From: Algoriphagus chordae
GTDB taxonomy: Bacteria > Bacteroidota > Bacteroidia > Cytophagales > Cyclobacteriaceae
Direction: 5' to 3'
DNA length: 64,000 nt
Assembly (NCBI RefSeq): GCF_003254055.1
Contig: NZ_QKZT01000018.1
Span: forward strand, 1 to 64,000
This document shows positions 42,548 to 52,705 of this stretch, piece by piece (positions within the stretch are counted from its first letter, which is position 1; each line of letters starts with the position of its first letter). Under the pieces are notes generated by a model. The model was not told the DNA's origin and searched no databases. It saw only the letters and a list, made by a program, of their open reading frames with translations. Both the position numbers and the translations under genes were made by a program.

Positions 42548-43915
42548 CTACTTCGTGAAAGCCTCCAAAATATCGTGCTTGGTGATGATGTGAATTTGAT
42601 TTTGTGCATCTCGCACGAGTACCGCTTTTTCCTTTTCTACCATAGACGACAGCACATCCAGCGTACTGTCTAGTGCCACAAAATGCATGGAATCTTCCAT
42701 TACATCCGCGACATTCGCATCCTTCAAGGCTGGATTATCAATGATTCTAGCAAGCAACTTATTATCTGTCAAGCTACCTACCACTTCGCCACTTTCCATC
42801 ACTGGAATCTGAGAAACACTGGTCTTATTCATCAATCCTATGGCATCCTTCACCGAGTCAGTTTTCAAGGAAGAGACCAAGGTATAGGCTCCATTTCGCT
42901 GCGATATAATATCTCTAGCAGTGGAGAATGTCTTGTCTTCCAAGAAACCGTGGTTTCTCATCCACTCATCGTTATAGACCTTGCCCAAATATCTTGTACC
43001 GTGATCTGGAAGGATAATCACCATTTGATCACCTTCTTGCAAGTTAACTTTCGCCCACTCCAATGCGCCGTGCACAGCAGATCCACATGACCATCCTACA
43101 AACAAGCCTTCTTCTCTAGCCAATCTACGCGTCATCACCGCAGAATCCTTATCTGTCACTTTCACAAAGTGATCGATCATATCGAAGTTCACATTCTTTG
43201 GAAGAATATCTTCTCCGATACCTTCCGTCAGGTATGGATAAACTTCCTTCTCATCAAAGATTCCAGTTTCCTTATATTTTTTGAAAACAGAACCGTAGGT
43301 ATCGATACCCACTGTCACCACATTTGGATTCTGCTCTTTCAAATACATGGCAGTCCCGCACATAGAGCCACCAGTTCCTACACCTGCTGCATAATGCGTG
43401 ATTTTGCCATCGGTATCATTCCAGATTTCAGGGCCTGTAGTCTCGTAGTGAGCGGCTGTGTTGGATAGATTATCGTATTGATTTGGGTAAAAGGAATTAG
43501 GAATATCCTGATTCAATTTCTTCGCAATGGAATAATAGGAACGCGGATCATCTGGAGACACGTTGGTGGGACAGACGATCACCTCAGCTCCTACAGCTTT
43601 TAGAATATCGATTTTCTCCTTGGATTGCTTATCCGCCATGGTGAAAATACACTTGTAACCCTTGGCCACTGCAGCGAGAGCCAATCCCATTCCGGTATTT
43701 CCTGATGTCCCTTCTATGATCGTCCCTCCTGGTTTCAGCAAACCTGCCTTTTCGGCATCCTCCACCATCTTGATCGCCATACGATCCTTCATGGAATTTC
43801 CAGGATTGAAGTATTCCACTTTCACCAGCACATCGCCTTTGATGTGTTTGGCAAGTTTATTTAGTCTGATCATCGGAGTATTTCCGATGGTTTCGATTAT
43901 TGAGTTGTAGATCAT
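42548..43915 (-). CDS. Cystathionine beta-synthase (PLP enzyme with C-terminal CBS domains)
   Basis: The 455-residue protein starts like a cysteine synthase/CBS family PLP enzyme: IGNTPMIRLNKLAKHIKGDV, catalytic Lys in YFNPGNSMKDRMA, phosphate loop EGTSGNTGMGLAL, and GVGTGGSMCGTAM. About residues 335-455 hold a pair of CBS domains (ISQIPVMESGEVVGSLTDNK). The fusion to CBS domains indicates cystathionine beta-synthase rather than plain cysteine synthase, though substrate use is not proven. Single gene. Confidence 0.88.
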   Translation of the reverse strand: MIYNSIIETIGNTPMIRLNKLAKHIKGDVLVKVEYFNPGNSMKDRMAIKMVEDAEKAGLLKPGGTIIEGTSGNTGMGLALAAVAKGYKCIFTMADKQSKEKIDILKAVGAEVIVCPTNVSPDDPRSYYSIAKKLNQDIPNSFYPNQYDNLSNTAAHYETTGPEIWNDTDGKITHYAAGVGTGGSMCGTAMYLKEQNPNVVTVGIDTYGSVFKKYKETGIFDEKEVYPYLTEGIGEDILPKNVNFDMIDHFVKVTDKDSAVMTRRLAREEGLFVGWSCGSAVHGALEWAKVNLQEGDQMVIILPDHGTRYLGKVYNDEWMRNHGFLEDKTFSTARDIISQRNGAYTLVSSLKTDSVKDAIGLMNKTSVSQIPVMESGEVVGSLTDNKLLARIIDNPALKDANVADVMEDSMHFVALDSTLDVLSSMVEKEKAVLVRDAQNQIHIITKHDILEAFTK

Positions 43916-44080
43916 AGCTGGTTATATTTGGTCATACATGGTCTTCAAAAATACAGGAATTTTCTTGGTGAAGCGATTACGAAGAAGTTAAAACAGAATA
44001 AAATTCGGCTGAACACTATCCAATACTGATAACTAGACAATTCTGGGGCTACGACTGAAATCCGAACAGTGAGACTGCTA

Positions 44081-45721
44081 TTACACTTCCTTAAACTCCA
44101 ATCGCTTCAACACATCCAGCGTGACATGCATTAGGATAGCTGCGACGAAAAACATCCCAAAGGTTCCGCCAAACAGTGCCCAAACAAATTGCTTAGAAAC
44201 TACAAATGCGACAATACTAAAAGCAAATGCTGGTATAAAGCCAAAAAGCACTATTCCTCCAATCATAAAGGGCTTGATCAACTTCCTATCCCAACCTTCG
44301 TCCAGTGCTATCTGAGGAATGATATTGATCCCAAAACCTACTAAGTAAATCTCTATCGTTGCAAATAAAAACAAGGGGATGATATACCAGTTCAGACCAG
44401 CTATCAGGACGGCAGGAATAATGAGAGCCAAGCAAAACAATCCAATCTGCAAGATGTCCAGCTTGATCATATTCCAAAACTTAGAAGCCCAAGAAGCTGG
44501 TACAAGTATGAAGAAAGGTTTTTTCAAGTCCCCCACATTAGCCCTACCTATCCCAGCAAAGAAGTAAATGAATAACATCATCAGCAGATAGCCATAGATG
44601 AAATAATGCGAAAACCACTCGAAAAGAGACAGTACTGCCAACACAACCCCTATCGCTACCATAATCAAAGAGTACAGTCCAAATAATGGATGAAAATCCT
44701 GCCTAGAACTGTGCACATAATTTCTCCAGTAAAATGCCTTGGCTCCCACCCCAAAGTCTGGAAGCGCCAATTTCTTTTTGGTGTTTAAGCTGTAAGAACT
44801 CTCTCCTACTTGCTTTTTGCCTTTTACTTTTTCCAGCTTTTCCTCATTCGACTTGGTAGCCTCGAGCACATCTTCGTAGTAATAGCCTGCAAAGCGAATG
44901 ACTAATTTCATAATCACGAAATATGAAACCCCATAGATCAGAATAAAGCCAATCGAAATGATTGCATTCTCATGGGAGAGATAGCTTGCGATCCCGCGAG
45001 ACCAGCCTACGATAGGAAAGAAATCAAACCAAGGAGAAGAAATCCAAGCAAACATTCCCTGCCAGAATTTCTCTGCCATCAGCCCTGGAATAATGATCAT
45101 CCCTGCCAGCGCAGTCGCCAATGCGATCACTCCCATTCGGATGTATTCCATCACATCGTACTTGGTGTTCAGGGTATAAACCAGGAATTTGATGGGCGCA
45201 ATAATAAAAAAGAACAGCGCAAAGGCAAAGATCAGAAATATGAAATTAGCCACGGTCATCTCAAAGGTATCTATCGCCTGACTGGCTCCATACATCACAA
45301 AGATGATCGCTCCACCCAAGGAAGGTAAAATGGACCTTCCCATATAATAAATCAGGATGTTTTCCGGCTTGACAGGGGCAGTAAATAGCAGATTGACATC
45401 CGCCATTTTGAAGAAACTGACATTTTTCTTCGTGGCACTATAAAGCTGGTAGATTAGCAGTCCCAAAGCCAAAATAGTCACCCCTCCAATTATATTTTGC
45501 ATCGAAAAATTCACCTCCGGAATACCATTGAGGTCTAATTCAGGCATCTCTTGAGTAGCCGCATCCTCTTCTCTATCTCTGAGACGCAGGTAATACATAA
45601 AGAATATATAAGCCAAAATCCCTGCGTAGGGTAATAGGCGAAGTGGATTCCTAAGTATTAGTTTGATATTATTGATCAGGATGAGAATATCCTTCCTGAA
45701 CAGCAGTCGGATTTCATTCAT
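44081..45721 (-). CDS. ABC transporter permease, large membrane protein
   Basis: The 546-residue protein has at least ten membrane helices in two blocks, around a cytosolic loop near residue 290-330 (KSNEEKLEKVKGKKQVGESS). It pairs with the upstream ATPase (ABC-2 type two-component exporter): the ATPase stop and this ATG overlap by eight bases. The DNA continues the minus-strand operon. Substrate not identified. It resembles the putative ABC exporter family of Firmicutes and Bacteroidota. Confidence 0.82.
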   Translation of the reverse strand: MNEIRLLFRKDILILINNIKLILRNPLRLLPYAGILAYIFFMYYLRLRDREEDAATQEMPELDLNGIPEVNFSMQNIIGGVTILALGLLIYQLYSATKKNVSFFKMADVNLLFTAPVKPENILIYYMGRSILPSLGGAIIFVMYGASQAIDTFEMTVANFIFLIFAFALFFFIIAPIKFLVYTLNTKYDVMEYIRMGVIALATALAGMIIIPGLMAEKFWQGMFAWISSPWFDFFPIVGWSRGIASYLSHENAIISIGFILIYGVSYFVIMKLVIRFAGYYYEDVLEATKSNEEKLEKVKGKKQVGESSYSLNTKKKLALPDFGVGAKAFYWRNYVHSSRQDFHPLFGLYSLIMVAIGVVLAVLSLFEWFSHYFIYGYLLMMLFIYFFAGIGRANVGDLKKPFFILVPASWASKFWNMIKLDILQIGLFCLALIIPAVLIAGLNWYIIPLFLFATIEIYLVGFGINIIPQIALDEGWDRKLIKPFMIGGIVLFGFIPAFAFSIVAFVVSKQFVWALFGGTFGMFFVAAILMHVTLDVLKRLEFKEV

Positions 45722-46430
45722 CTTTGGTCATTTCTAAAAAAAGGTCCTCCAAAGTAGTCCCTTCACCCTGCACAAATTTCACTTTCAGATTGGCTACAGT
45801 ATCATTACCGACGATGTTCCCATCTTTCAAAATCATGATGCGATCTGCAATCGACTCTACACTATCAATCAAATGCGTACTGACTAGAATTGTCTTTCCA
45901 GCCTCTTTCAATTGCTTAAAAATCTTCTTGGTGTTTTTGATGGCTTTTGGATCCAACCCAATCATCGGCTCATCAAAGAACAAGACTTGAGGATCAGGAA
46001 GTAATGCACAGCAAATAGATACCTTTTGGCGCATACCCTTAGATAAGTCACGACCGAGTTTATCCTTTTTATCCGTCAGCTCATATAGCTCCAAATACTC
46101 ATCTGCTTTTTCCCTCCAGTCTTTTACGCCATAAGCCTGAGCGACAAACTGCATGTGCTCCTGCACAGTGAGCAGATCATAGACATAAGGAGTTTCTGGG
46201 ATATAGCTAAAAAGCCGTTTCGCCTCCACACTCAAATGGTCGTGTCCACCCAGCGTAATCTCTCCAGATGTTTTGCGAAGTAAGCCTACGATACATTTCA
46301 TCGTGGTGCTTTTTCCTGCGCCATTTGGCCCTAAGAGCCCTACTACCTCTCCTCCTTGAAGTTCAAATGAAATATCGTTGACGGCATTTTGCTTGCCGTA
46401 AGTTTTTACCAGATTGGTTACGCTGAGCAT
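45714..46430 (-). CDS. ABC transporter ATP-binding protein
   Basis: The 238-residue ATPase has Walker A GLLGPNGAGKSTTMKCI, Q-loop IPETPYVYD, signature LSKGMRQKVSICCALL, Walker B VLFFDEPMIGLDPKA and the H-loop VSTHLIDS. The signature is LSKGM rather than LSGGQ, as in many ABC-2 exporters. It begins MLSVTNLVKTYGKQNAVND. First gene of the pair with the permease. Confidence 0.93.
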   Translation of the reverse strand: MLSVTNLVKTYGKQNAVNDISFELQGGEVVGLLGPNGAGKSTTMKCIVGLLRKTSGEITLGGHDHLSVEAKRLFSYIPETPYVYDLLTVQEHMQFVAQAYGVKDWREKADEYLELYELTDKKDKLGRDLSKGMRQKVSICCALLPDPQVLFFDEPMIGLDPKAIKNTKKIFKQLKEAGKTILVSTHLIDSVESIADRIMILKDGNIVGNDTVANLKVKFVQGEGTTLEDLFLEMTKDE

Positions 46431-46539
46431 AAAAGTGAATTTGAGGTTAAAACTAACCTGCTTATGGATAGGTTACGAATTTTTGGAATCTTTTTTGAGA
46501 TAGGATCAGAAATCTACTCATCTACTGAATAAGCCAACT

Positions 46540-47145
46540 ATGAAAAAGTTCTTTGCTCTACTCGTCTTTGTCGCAATGTCACAAGCCTCTTTCGCGCAGG
46601 AAGCTGGCCGATTCAGAATGGTATTGGAAGCTGGACCTGCAATCCCTAAAGGTGGCGGAATCGGCATGTTATTTAACGCCGAACCCAAAATCAATGTAGC
46701 CGACAACATGGCTGTAGGTGTTCGATTTGGAATGGCCGGACTGGCCAAGGATGTCACCTATTATGATCTCACTGACGATTACGAAGGTGATTTATCGATG
46801 AATCTTTCGGCATCAGCCACATTCGACTACTTTTTTCATCGTGAAGGAAGCAAATTGGCACCTTTCATAGGAGCTGGCTATGGCTACTATGCCCTTAGCA
46901 ATGTGAAAGTAAAAAGTGATGATTTCACTAATCCTGACAACTTTGGGGATCTCTCAGCCAATTTCAAATGGGCTCCTATGATTCGGGTAGGCCTTGAGTT
47001 GAATAAATTCAGAATGGGAGCAGAATACAACTTTATCCCATCAAGTGACTTGCAAAATGCTTCAGGACAAGTAATCGGAGAAGCAATCAATCAATACTTC
47101 GCATTTACTTTCGGGGCATTTCTTGGTGGTGGCAGATGGCACTAG
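46540..47145 (+). CDS. Outer-membrane beta-barrel protein (OmpW/OMP_b-brl-like)
   Basis: The 201-residue protein has a signal peptide (MKKFFALLVFVAMSQASFAQ) and about eight amphipathic strands, such as ADNMAVGVRFGMAGLAKDVT, LSMNLSASATFDYFFHREGS, LAPFIGAGYGYYALSNV and KWAPMIRVGLELNKFRMGAE. It ends AFLGGGRWH. It stands alone, divergent from the ABC pair. Confidence 0.75.
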   Translation: MKKFFALLVFVAMSQASFAQEAGRFRMVLEAGPAIPKGGGIGMLFNAEPKINVADNMAVGVRFGMAGLAKDVTYYDLTDDYEGDLSMNLSASATFDYFFHREGSKLAPFIGAGYGYYALSNVKVKSDDFTNPDNFGDLSANFKWAPMIRVGLELNKFRMGAEYNFIPSSDLQNASGQVIGEAINQYFAFTFGAFLGGGRWH

Positions 47146-47167
47146 ATAATTTGAAATCTCAAATTAA

Positions 47168-48094
47168 TCAGCCTTTTGTTCCTGCCAGCAAATAGAGCAC
47201 TGCCATTCGAACAGCTACGCCATTTTGCACCTGTTCGAGAATAATGGAGTGATCGGAATCAGCCACATCTGAACTCAGTTCCACACCACGGTTGATCGGG
47301 CCTGGATGCATGATCACGATTTCCTTATCCAATTGACTCAAAAGTTTCTTGTTGATGCCGTAGTAAAGTGAATACTCACGAAGGCTTGGGAAATACTTGA
47401 TCTGCTGTCTTTCCAACTGAATCCTGAGCACATTGGCCACATCACACCATTGCAGCGCTTTCTTCACATCCAATTCTACTTTTACACCAAGACTGGCGAT
47501 GTATTTTGGAAGCAAGGTAATTGGCCCGCAGACCATGACTTCGGCTCCAAGCTTTTGTAGGCAGAAAATATTGGATAGTGCAACACGCGAATGAAGGATA
47601 TCTCCGATGATAGCAACCTTTTTCCCAGCCACATCTCCGAGTTTTTCTTTGATAGAAAATGAATCCAGCAAAGCCTGAGTGGGATGCTCGTGCGTACCGT
47701 CTCCGGCATTGACGATGTTGGCATTCACATTTCGAGAAAGAAAATGTGGTGCTCCGGGACTGGAATGTCTCATCACTACCATATCCACTTTCATTGAGAG
47801 GATGTTATTCACCGTATCTACCAGGGTCTCTCCTTTTTTGACTGAGCTATTTGCCGAAGAAAAATTCACCACATCTGCAGAAAGTCTCTTTTCAGCAAGC
47901 TCAAAGGAAAGTCTTGTCCGGGTAGAATTTTCGAAAAACACATTGGCAATCGTGATATCACGAAGAGAAGGCACTTTTTTGATCGGGCGATTGATCACTT
48001 CTTTGAAATTTGCCGCCGTGTCAAGGATAAGCTGAAGATCATCCTCTGTAAGGTTTTTGATACCAAGTAGGTGTTTCGTACTGAGTTGCGACAT
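47168..48094 (-). CDS. pyrB: Aspartate carbamoyltransferase, catalytic subunit
   Basis: The 308-residue enzyme has carbamoyl phosphate motif FFENSTRTRLSFE, then the HPTQALLD and HPGPINRGVELSSDVADS motifs of ATCase. It makes carbamoyl aspartate in pyrimidine synthesis. It follows pyrR by two bases on the same strand. No pyrI regulatory subunit is adjacent. Confidence 0.95.
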   Translation of the reverse strand: MSQLSTKHLLGIKNLTEDDLQLILDTAANFKEVINRPIKKVPSLRDITIANVFFENSTRTRLSFELAEKRLSADVVNFSSANSSVKKGETLVDTVNNILSMKVDMVVMRHSSPGAPHFLSRNVNANIVNAGDGTHEHPTQALLDSFSIKEKLGDVAGKKVAIIGDILHSRVALSNIFCLQKLGAEVMVCGPITLLPKYIASLGVKVELDVKKALQWCDVANVLRIQLERQQIKYFPSLREYSLYYGINKKLLSQLDKEIVIMHPGPINRGVELSSDVADSDHSIILEQVQNGVAVRMAVLYLLAGTKG

Positions 48095-48096
48095 GG

Positions 48097-48645
48097 TTAG
48101 GGTTTAACTTTCTCTGTGATCCAAATTGCGTCTTTTTCATTGCCTTTCTCAGCCCATTCCACTAGCACATATTGGCTCTCCAGCGTATGGACGCGAATAC
48201 CATAGTAATCTGGCATGATAGGATAATCTCGGGTGAGTTTGCGATCTACTAGCACCATGAGTTCCACTTTCTGCGGTCTGCCAAAAGCAATCATCGCATC
48301 CATAGCTGCTCGCACAGATCTGCCTTTGTAGAGCACATCATCGACTAGGATTACTTTTTTGCCTTCGACTAGAAAATTGATTTTGGTTTCATTTGCTTTG
48401 AGAGGAAAATCTCTCCTGCGAAAATCATCTCGGTGAAAAGTAGCATCAAGGTATCCCGAAGGAACTTTCACACCTGAAATTTCTTCGAGCAGTTTTACGA
48501 TTTTATCCAACAATATTGGCCCTCTAGGCTGCAAGCCCAAAAGTACGGTGTTGTCAAAATCATCGTGATTTTCGATCAATTGATGACAGAATCGTCTGAG
48601 TATGATCTCAATCTGTCCTTCGTCTAAGACTAGCCTTTTTTGCAT
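48097..48645 (-). CDS. pyrR: Bifunctional pyr operon regulator / uracil phosphoribosyltransferase
   Basis: The 182-residue PRTase carries the PRPP-binding loop KVILVDDVLYKGRSVRAAMD. PyrR senses UMP and regulates the pyr genes by RNA binding in other bacteria. The start is the ATG at 48645 (MQKRLVLDEGQIEIILRRFC); an upstream in-frame codon adds 24 residues that do not fit the family. No attenuator hairpin was recognised in front of it. Operon with pyrB. Confidence 0.93.
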   Translation of the reverse strand: MQKRLVLDEGQIEIILRRFCHQLIENHDDFDNTVLLGLQPRGPILLDKIVKLLEEISGVKVPSGYLDATFHRDDFRRRDFPLKANETKINFLVEGKKVILVDDVLYKGRSVRAAMDAMIAFGRPQKVELMVLVDRKLTRDYPIMPDYYGIRVHTLESQYVLVEWAEKGNEKDAIWITEKVKP

Positions 48646-48679
48646 GGGGTAGATTTGCGGGTAAATATAAAAATAAAAT

Positions 48680-50302
48680 CTAGTCCGAGAGTTCTTCTGG
48701 CCGATACAAATCCCCATCCACCACTATTTTGGTCAAAAAGTAAACCTCCCGAACCTGATCTATTCCATCCGCATTTAAGGAACGAATACGCTGTGTACCC
48801 GATAACAGGTAATATCTATCGTACCAATGAATCAATCTCAAACTCTCCTCATTGGTATCTCGAATGCGTTCATCCTCCTTGACCAATCCCAACTCAAAGG
48901 GCTGATTCTCAAATATTTTCTCACCTAGCCGAAAAAAACTAAGCCTAATTGTCTGATTCTCCACATACATGTGGTACATATCATCGCCCACTATTGCCAC
49001 CTCTCCAAATGCTTCTGGATAAGTAGTTAACATATCATCATAAGAGCTGGAGTTATCCCAAAGAACCTGACCTGCCTTCGCAATCTTGGCAAAGTGTGCA
49101 GAAATATATTGGTACTCGGGAATAGTCTGATAAGAGCTGGACATCGGGAAGCGATTGGCCATATAGGGATCTGTCATGTTAGTGGCTCCCATTCTGCTCC
49201 ATCGGTCATACCGGTAAGCACCATTGGGTGAAAAGGCTCCATTTTGATAGCCTGAGCGACTATTGCTCACGATATATTGATCAAAATAAACGTAGTAAGC
49301 AGTCTCAGTTTGGCGCACATCCCTAATGACATACTGGTTATTGATCCCTGGAGTTTTTTCTTTCTCAAGTTCCTTCAGTATTTCAGCGTCCTTTTTGACT
49401 TTGTTTTTCTCATTGAGATAATTGTAAAAATTCGGGAAATCTTCAAGCGTATATAATTTGAAATCAAACTCTCCAAATTCATTGATATCCATAATGTACA
49501 TCCCTTGGTAGGAATTTCTACGATCCAGACCATAAGCGCCTATCATCACCTCTTGGTAATTCCCAGTAGACAATAAGATTCCGTCCATAATCTCCTGACC
49601 TGGCTCAGCAAATTGATCAACTTTCACTTCCTGTATGACATTCCCAATCATATCGTAGGTATTGATCAGTATGTCGCGATTTCGGTGAGCGCCTTTTCTA
49701 CTCAAGACTACTTCCAATGACTGCGTTGCAGGCATTTTGCGGATTTGAAGGATCTGAGTGTCATTGCCATAAATACCCTGAAGGGTATGAACAGTTTTGG
49801 TTACAATGTCATGAATCTGTAATACTGGCCTATTATCCGTGGTTCCCATGAAAATGGCTTTTTGATCCTGCACCAAAAACTCTACGAGCTCCATATCTAA
49901 TACATTATCCACCGCAAACTCCAGTCCCTCCTTATTTTTCAGATTGATCTGCAGCAAATACTTATCCGAATTCAGTGCGTAGCCCTTGGTAAAGAGAATA
50001 AACAGTTGATCCTTATCAGTATCATACCCCAGCATATCATAGCCATCCTTTACGGGAAATTCTATCAGGCCTTGCTTCGAATTCAAGGAGGAGTCCGAGA
50101 TGAAATATTGAAATTTCTGTCTCAAATTCAGTCCTTTCTCTGGTATCGTTCGAAAAGAGATCAAGCCTTCTTCAGAATCAATCATCTCAAACAAAGGGTC
50201 ATTCAATTCTGAATCAACCTCGTAGCGCTCAATGAAATGGACCTGAGCATAGGATTGCTGAAGAAGGATCGAAAGAAAAAGTATTAACAAAGTTTTTTTC
50301 AT
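48680..50302 (-). CDS. Hypothetical secreted protein
   Basis: The 540-residue protein has a signal peptide (MKKTLLILFLSILLQQSYAQ) and a strand-rich body that suggests a propeller-like fold. Weak repeats include YLLQINLKNKEGLEFAVDN and the later DILINTYDMIGNVIQEVKVD. No family is recognised. It overlaps the EVE-domain gene by four bases, so both belong to one operon, and ends 35 bases before pyrR. Confidence 0.68.
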   Translation of the reverse strand: MKKTLLILFLSILLQQSYAQVHFIERYEVDSELNDPLFEMIDSEEGLISFRTIPEKGLNLRQKFQYFISDSSLNSKQGLIEFPVKDGYDMLGYDTDKDQLFILFTKGYALNSDKYLLQINLKNKEGLEFAVDNVLDMELVEFLVQDQKAIFMGTTDNRPVLQIHDIVTKTVHTLQGIYGNDTQILQIRKMPATQSLEVVLSRKGAHRNRDILINTYDMIGNVIQEVKVDQFAEPGQEIMDGILLSTGNYQEVMIGAYGLDRRNSYQGMYIMDINEFGEFDFKLYTLEDFPNFYNYLNEKNKVKKDAEILKELEKEKTPGINNQYVIRDVRQTETAYYVYFDQYIVSNSRSGYQNGAFSPNGAYRYDRWSRMGATNMTDPYMANRFPMSSSYQTIPEYQYISAHFAKIAKAGQVLWDNSSSYDDMLTTYPEAFGEVAIVGDDMYHMYVENQTIRLSFFRLGEKIFENQPFELGLVKEDERIRDTNEESLRLIHWYDRYYLLSGTQRIRSLNADGIDQVREVYFLTKIVVDGDLYRPEELSD

Positions 50303-50697
50303 GAACCCATTTTTAGAAGTAAATCAAACTCTTCTTTTCCTACAGGCAAGACAGACAGGCGGGATTGCTTGAGCATCGGAAGTTCAGAGAGTCTATCCTC
50401 AGCTTTGATGGCTGCTAGGGAAATAGAGTTTTTCAAGGGACTTTTCACTTTCAATTTGACAGCAGTCCAAGCTTCATCCGTCGGATCAGGAAACTGTTCC
50501 TGACTAACTTCTGCTATACCCACGATTGCCTTCTCTTTTCCGCTGTGATAAAAAAACACCAAATCTCCCAACTGCATTTCACGAAGAAAATTGCGCGCCT
50601 GATAATTTCTCACACCATCCCATACCTCTTCATTTATAGCTACAAAATCATCCCAGGAATAGGATCCAGGCTCAGATTTGACCATCCAGTAGTTCAT
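50299..50697 (-). CDS. EVE-domain protein
   Basis: The 132-residue protein starts MNYWMVKSEPGSYSWDDFVA and follows the EVE/PUA-like pattern: DGVRNYQARNFLREMQLGDL, then VFFYHSGKEKAIVGIAEVSQ. EVE domains bind modified bases or RNA. It is translationally coupled to the secreted protein downstream, an odd pairing. Confidence 0.9.
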   Translation of the reverse strand: MNYWMVKSEPGSYSWDDFVAINEEVWDGVRNYQARNFLREMQLGDLVFFYHSGKEKAIVGIAEVSQEQFPDPTDEAWTAVKLKVKSPLKNSISLAAIKAEDRLSELPMLKQSRLSVLPVGKEEFDLLLKMGS

Positions 50698-50890
50698 ACT
50701 TTTATCTATTGAAAGTTAAGTAAGCAATTGAAATGAATAACGTAAATACCATATCACTGTTCAAAAGCTTAAGAAATGAGAATGAATCTTCGTCTATTCC
50801 AGTGCTTTGCAAGACTGGCCTGATGGAAAATCACATTTCAATTTTAAGTTAAGCCATAGCCCCTTAAATTGAAACATTATTTGAAGACAT

Positions 50891-52636
50891 TTGTCTAAAT
50901 ACACTCACGCAACCCTAGAAATTTTGGATCACAAGACGCTTCTGAAAAAAATCAAGCTCAGCATTCAGCTGATGGAACTTCACGACGAAAACCCATTCAA
51001 AATCCGTAGTTATCAATCTGCTTTGATTTCCTTAGAGCGTAGTGATCAGGATATCATGGGATTGAGCGAGGCAGAACTTGCCAAGATCTCAGGAGTTGGA
51101 AAGAGTATGGTAGAGGCTATAGCACAGCTCAAGGAAATAGACACCTTCCCTTTTCTTGAAGAGTTATTGACCAAAACTCCCGAGGGAATTCTGGAGGTTC
51201 TTCAGATCAAAGGCTTGGGGCCAAAGAAGGTGAAAACCCTCTGGGAGGAACTTGGCATTACCTCCACCCATGAATTGATGGAGGCTTGCCAGGCTGGGAA
51301 AGTCGCTAAAATCAAGGGTTTTGGAGAAAAAACGCAGAATACGATCATTGAAAACCTTGAATTCAAAGCATCTAATGCTGGCAAATGGCTCTATGCAGAT
51401 ATCGAGGAAATGATCTGGCAACTGAAAGAGACTATACAAGTAATCGCTTCAGCAACTGAACTGGCTATTGTAGGTGATTTTGCAAGACAAATGGAAATCA
51501 TCACTGAAGCCGAGTTTCTAATTGCTTCAGATGAATTGGCTACTGTCAAGTCCAATATCAAAGCCATGGAGTCCATCGCCTGGATTTTGTTGGAATCTGG
51601 CCCAAGAACCTTGAGAGGAAAGCTCAAAGACATAGATCTACGGGTAAGCATTCACTTCTGTAGCAAGGAGGATTTTCTTTGGAAGAAGTTATCGCTAATC
51701 GCCGCTCCACTACATCTAGAGGCATTGGTGGATGAAAAGGAAACTGTAGCCAAAAAACTTCAAAAGAAAGATTTCTCTAGTGATGAAGAATTTTTCAGCG
51801 TCAATAAGTTACAATTTATCCCCGCTGAAATGCGTGAGGGATATGGAGAGGTAGAGCTAGCTAAGGAGAATAAAATCCCTGAATTACTCACAGAAAAAGA
51901 CTTGAAGGGAATTCTCCACAACCACTCTACCTACAGCGATGGAAAGCATAGTTTGCGTCAAATGGCTGAATATTGCAAAGCACTGGGTTACGAATACCTA
52001 GGAATTTCAGATCACAGCAAAACGGCTTTTTATGCAGGTGGTCTGACAGAAGATCAGATTTTAAAACAGCATCAGGAAATCGATGAACTGAATAAAGAAT
52101 TGGCGCCTTTTCGGATTTTCAAAGGAATAGAAAGCGATATTCTCAATGATGGAAAACTGGATTACGAGGAGAATGTACTGGCAAGTTTTGACTTTATCGT
52201 CGCCTCAATTCATTCCGTTCTATCTATGGATATCAAGCGCGCCACTACTCGGCTAATCACCGCTATTGAAAACCCTTACACCACGATTTTGGGACATCCT
52301 ACAGGAAGACTGCTACTTCGCCGTCCGGGCTACCCTATCGATCACAAAGCTGTCATCGATGCCTGTGCTGCAAATAATGTGGTCATAGAAATCAACGCAA
52401 ATCCATGGAGACTCGACCTAGACTGGAGATGGATTCGCTATGCGATGGATCAAGGAGTGCTACTTTCGATCAATCCAGATGCTCATGCAATGGAAGGCTA
52501 TGCCGACATGAAATATGGCGTGCTCGTGGGAAGAAAAGGTGGTCTCACTAAAGAGATGACCCTCAACGCTCTGACGGGAACAGAAATGAAAGCATATTTA
52601 GATGCTAGGTTGGAAAAAATTAAAGCCAAGAAGTAA
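50891..52636 (+). CDS. PolX-like protein: HhH and Pol-beta-like palm with PHP phosphoesterase
   Basis: The 581-residue protein has an N-terminal 8-kDa-like/HhH region (LMELHDENPFKIRSYQSALI, GVGKSMVEAIAQ, GLGPKKVKTLWEELG), a Pol-beta-like palm (about 180-330) and a C-terminal PHP domain (about 335-575). PHP metal ligands are intact: HNHSTYSDG, GISDHSK, GIESDI, ASIHS, GHPTGR, NPDAH. The palm looks inactive: where B. subtilis PolX has GS and D-L-D, this protein reads VGDFARQMEIITEAEFLIAS, and the third Asp position is Ser (LRVSIHF). The start is a TTG at 50891; upstream residues of the family fit this start. Likely a 3'-5' exonuclease or repair phosphoesterase. Confidence 0.85.
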   Translation: MSKYTHATLEILDHKTLLKKIKLSIQLMELHDENPFKIRSYQSALISLERSDQDIMGLSEAELAKISGVGKSMVEAIAQLKEIDTFPFLEELLTKTPEGILEVLQIKGLGPKKVKTLWEELGITSTHELMEACQAGKVAKIKGFGEKTQNTIIENLEFKASNAGKWLYADIEEMIWQLKETIQVIASATELAIVGDFARQMEIITEAEFLIASDELATVKSNIKAMESIAWILLESGPRTLRGKLKDIDLRVSIHFCSKEDFLWKKLSLIAAPLHLEALVDEKETVAKKLQKKDFSSDEEFFSVNKLQFIPAEMREGYGEVELAKENKIPELLTEKDLKGILHNHSTYSDGKHSLRQMAEYCKALGYEYLGISDHSKTAFYAGGLTEDQILKQHQEIDELNKELAPFRIFKGIESDILNDGKLDYEENVLASFDFIVASIHSVLSMDIKRATTRLITAIENPYTTILGHPTGRLLLRRPGYPIDHKAVIDACAANNVVIEINANPWRLDLDWRWIRYAMDQGVLLSINPDAHAMEGYADMKYGVLVGRKGGLTKEMTLNALTGTEMKAYLDARLEKIKAKK

Positions 52637-52705
52637 ATGCAGCTGTAGAAGATGACAGGAAGAATGAAGTCTTGTATCTTGCACATTCAATTAAGAATCT
52701 AAGAA

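Noticed and set aside
48645..48717. PyrR with a 24-residue N-terminal extension
   Set aside because: The extension (MGICIGQKNSRTRFYF...) overlaps the end of the upstream gene and does not resemble the family start.
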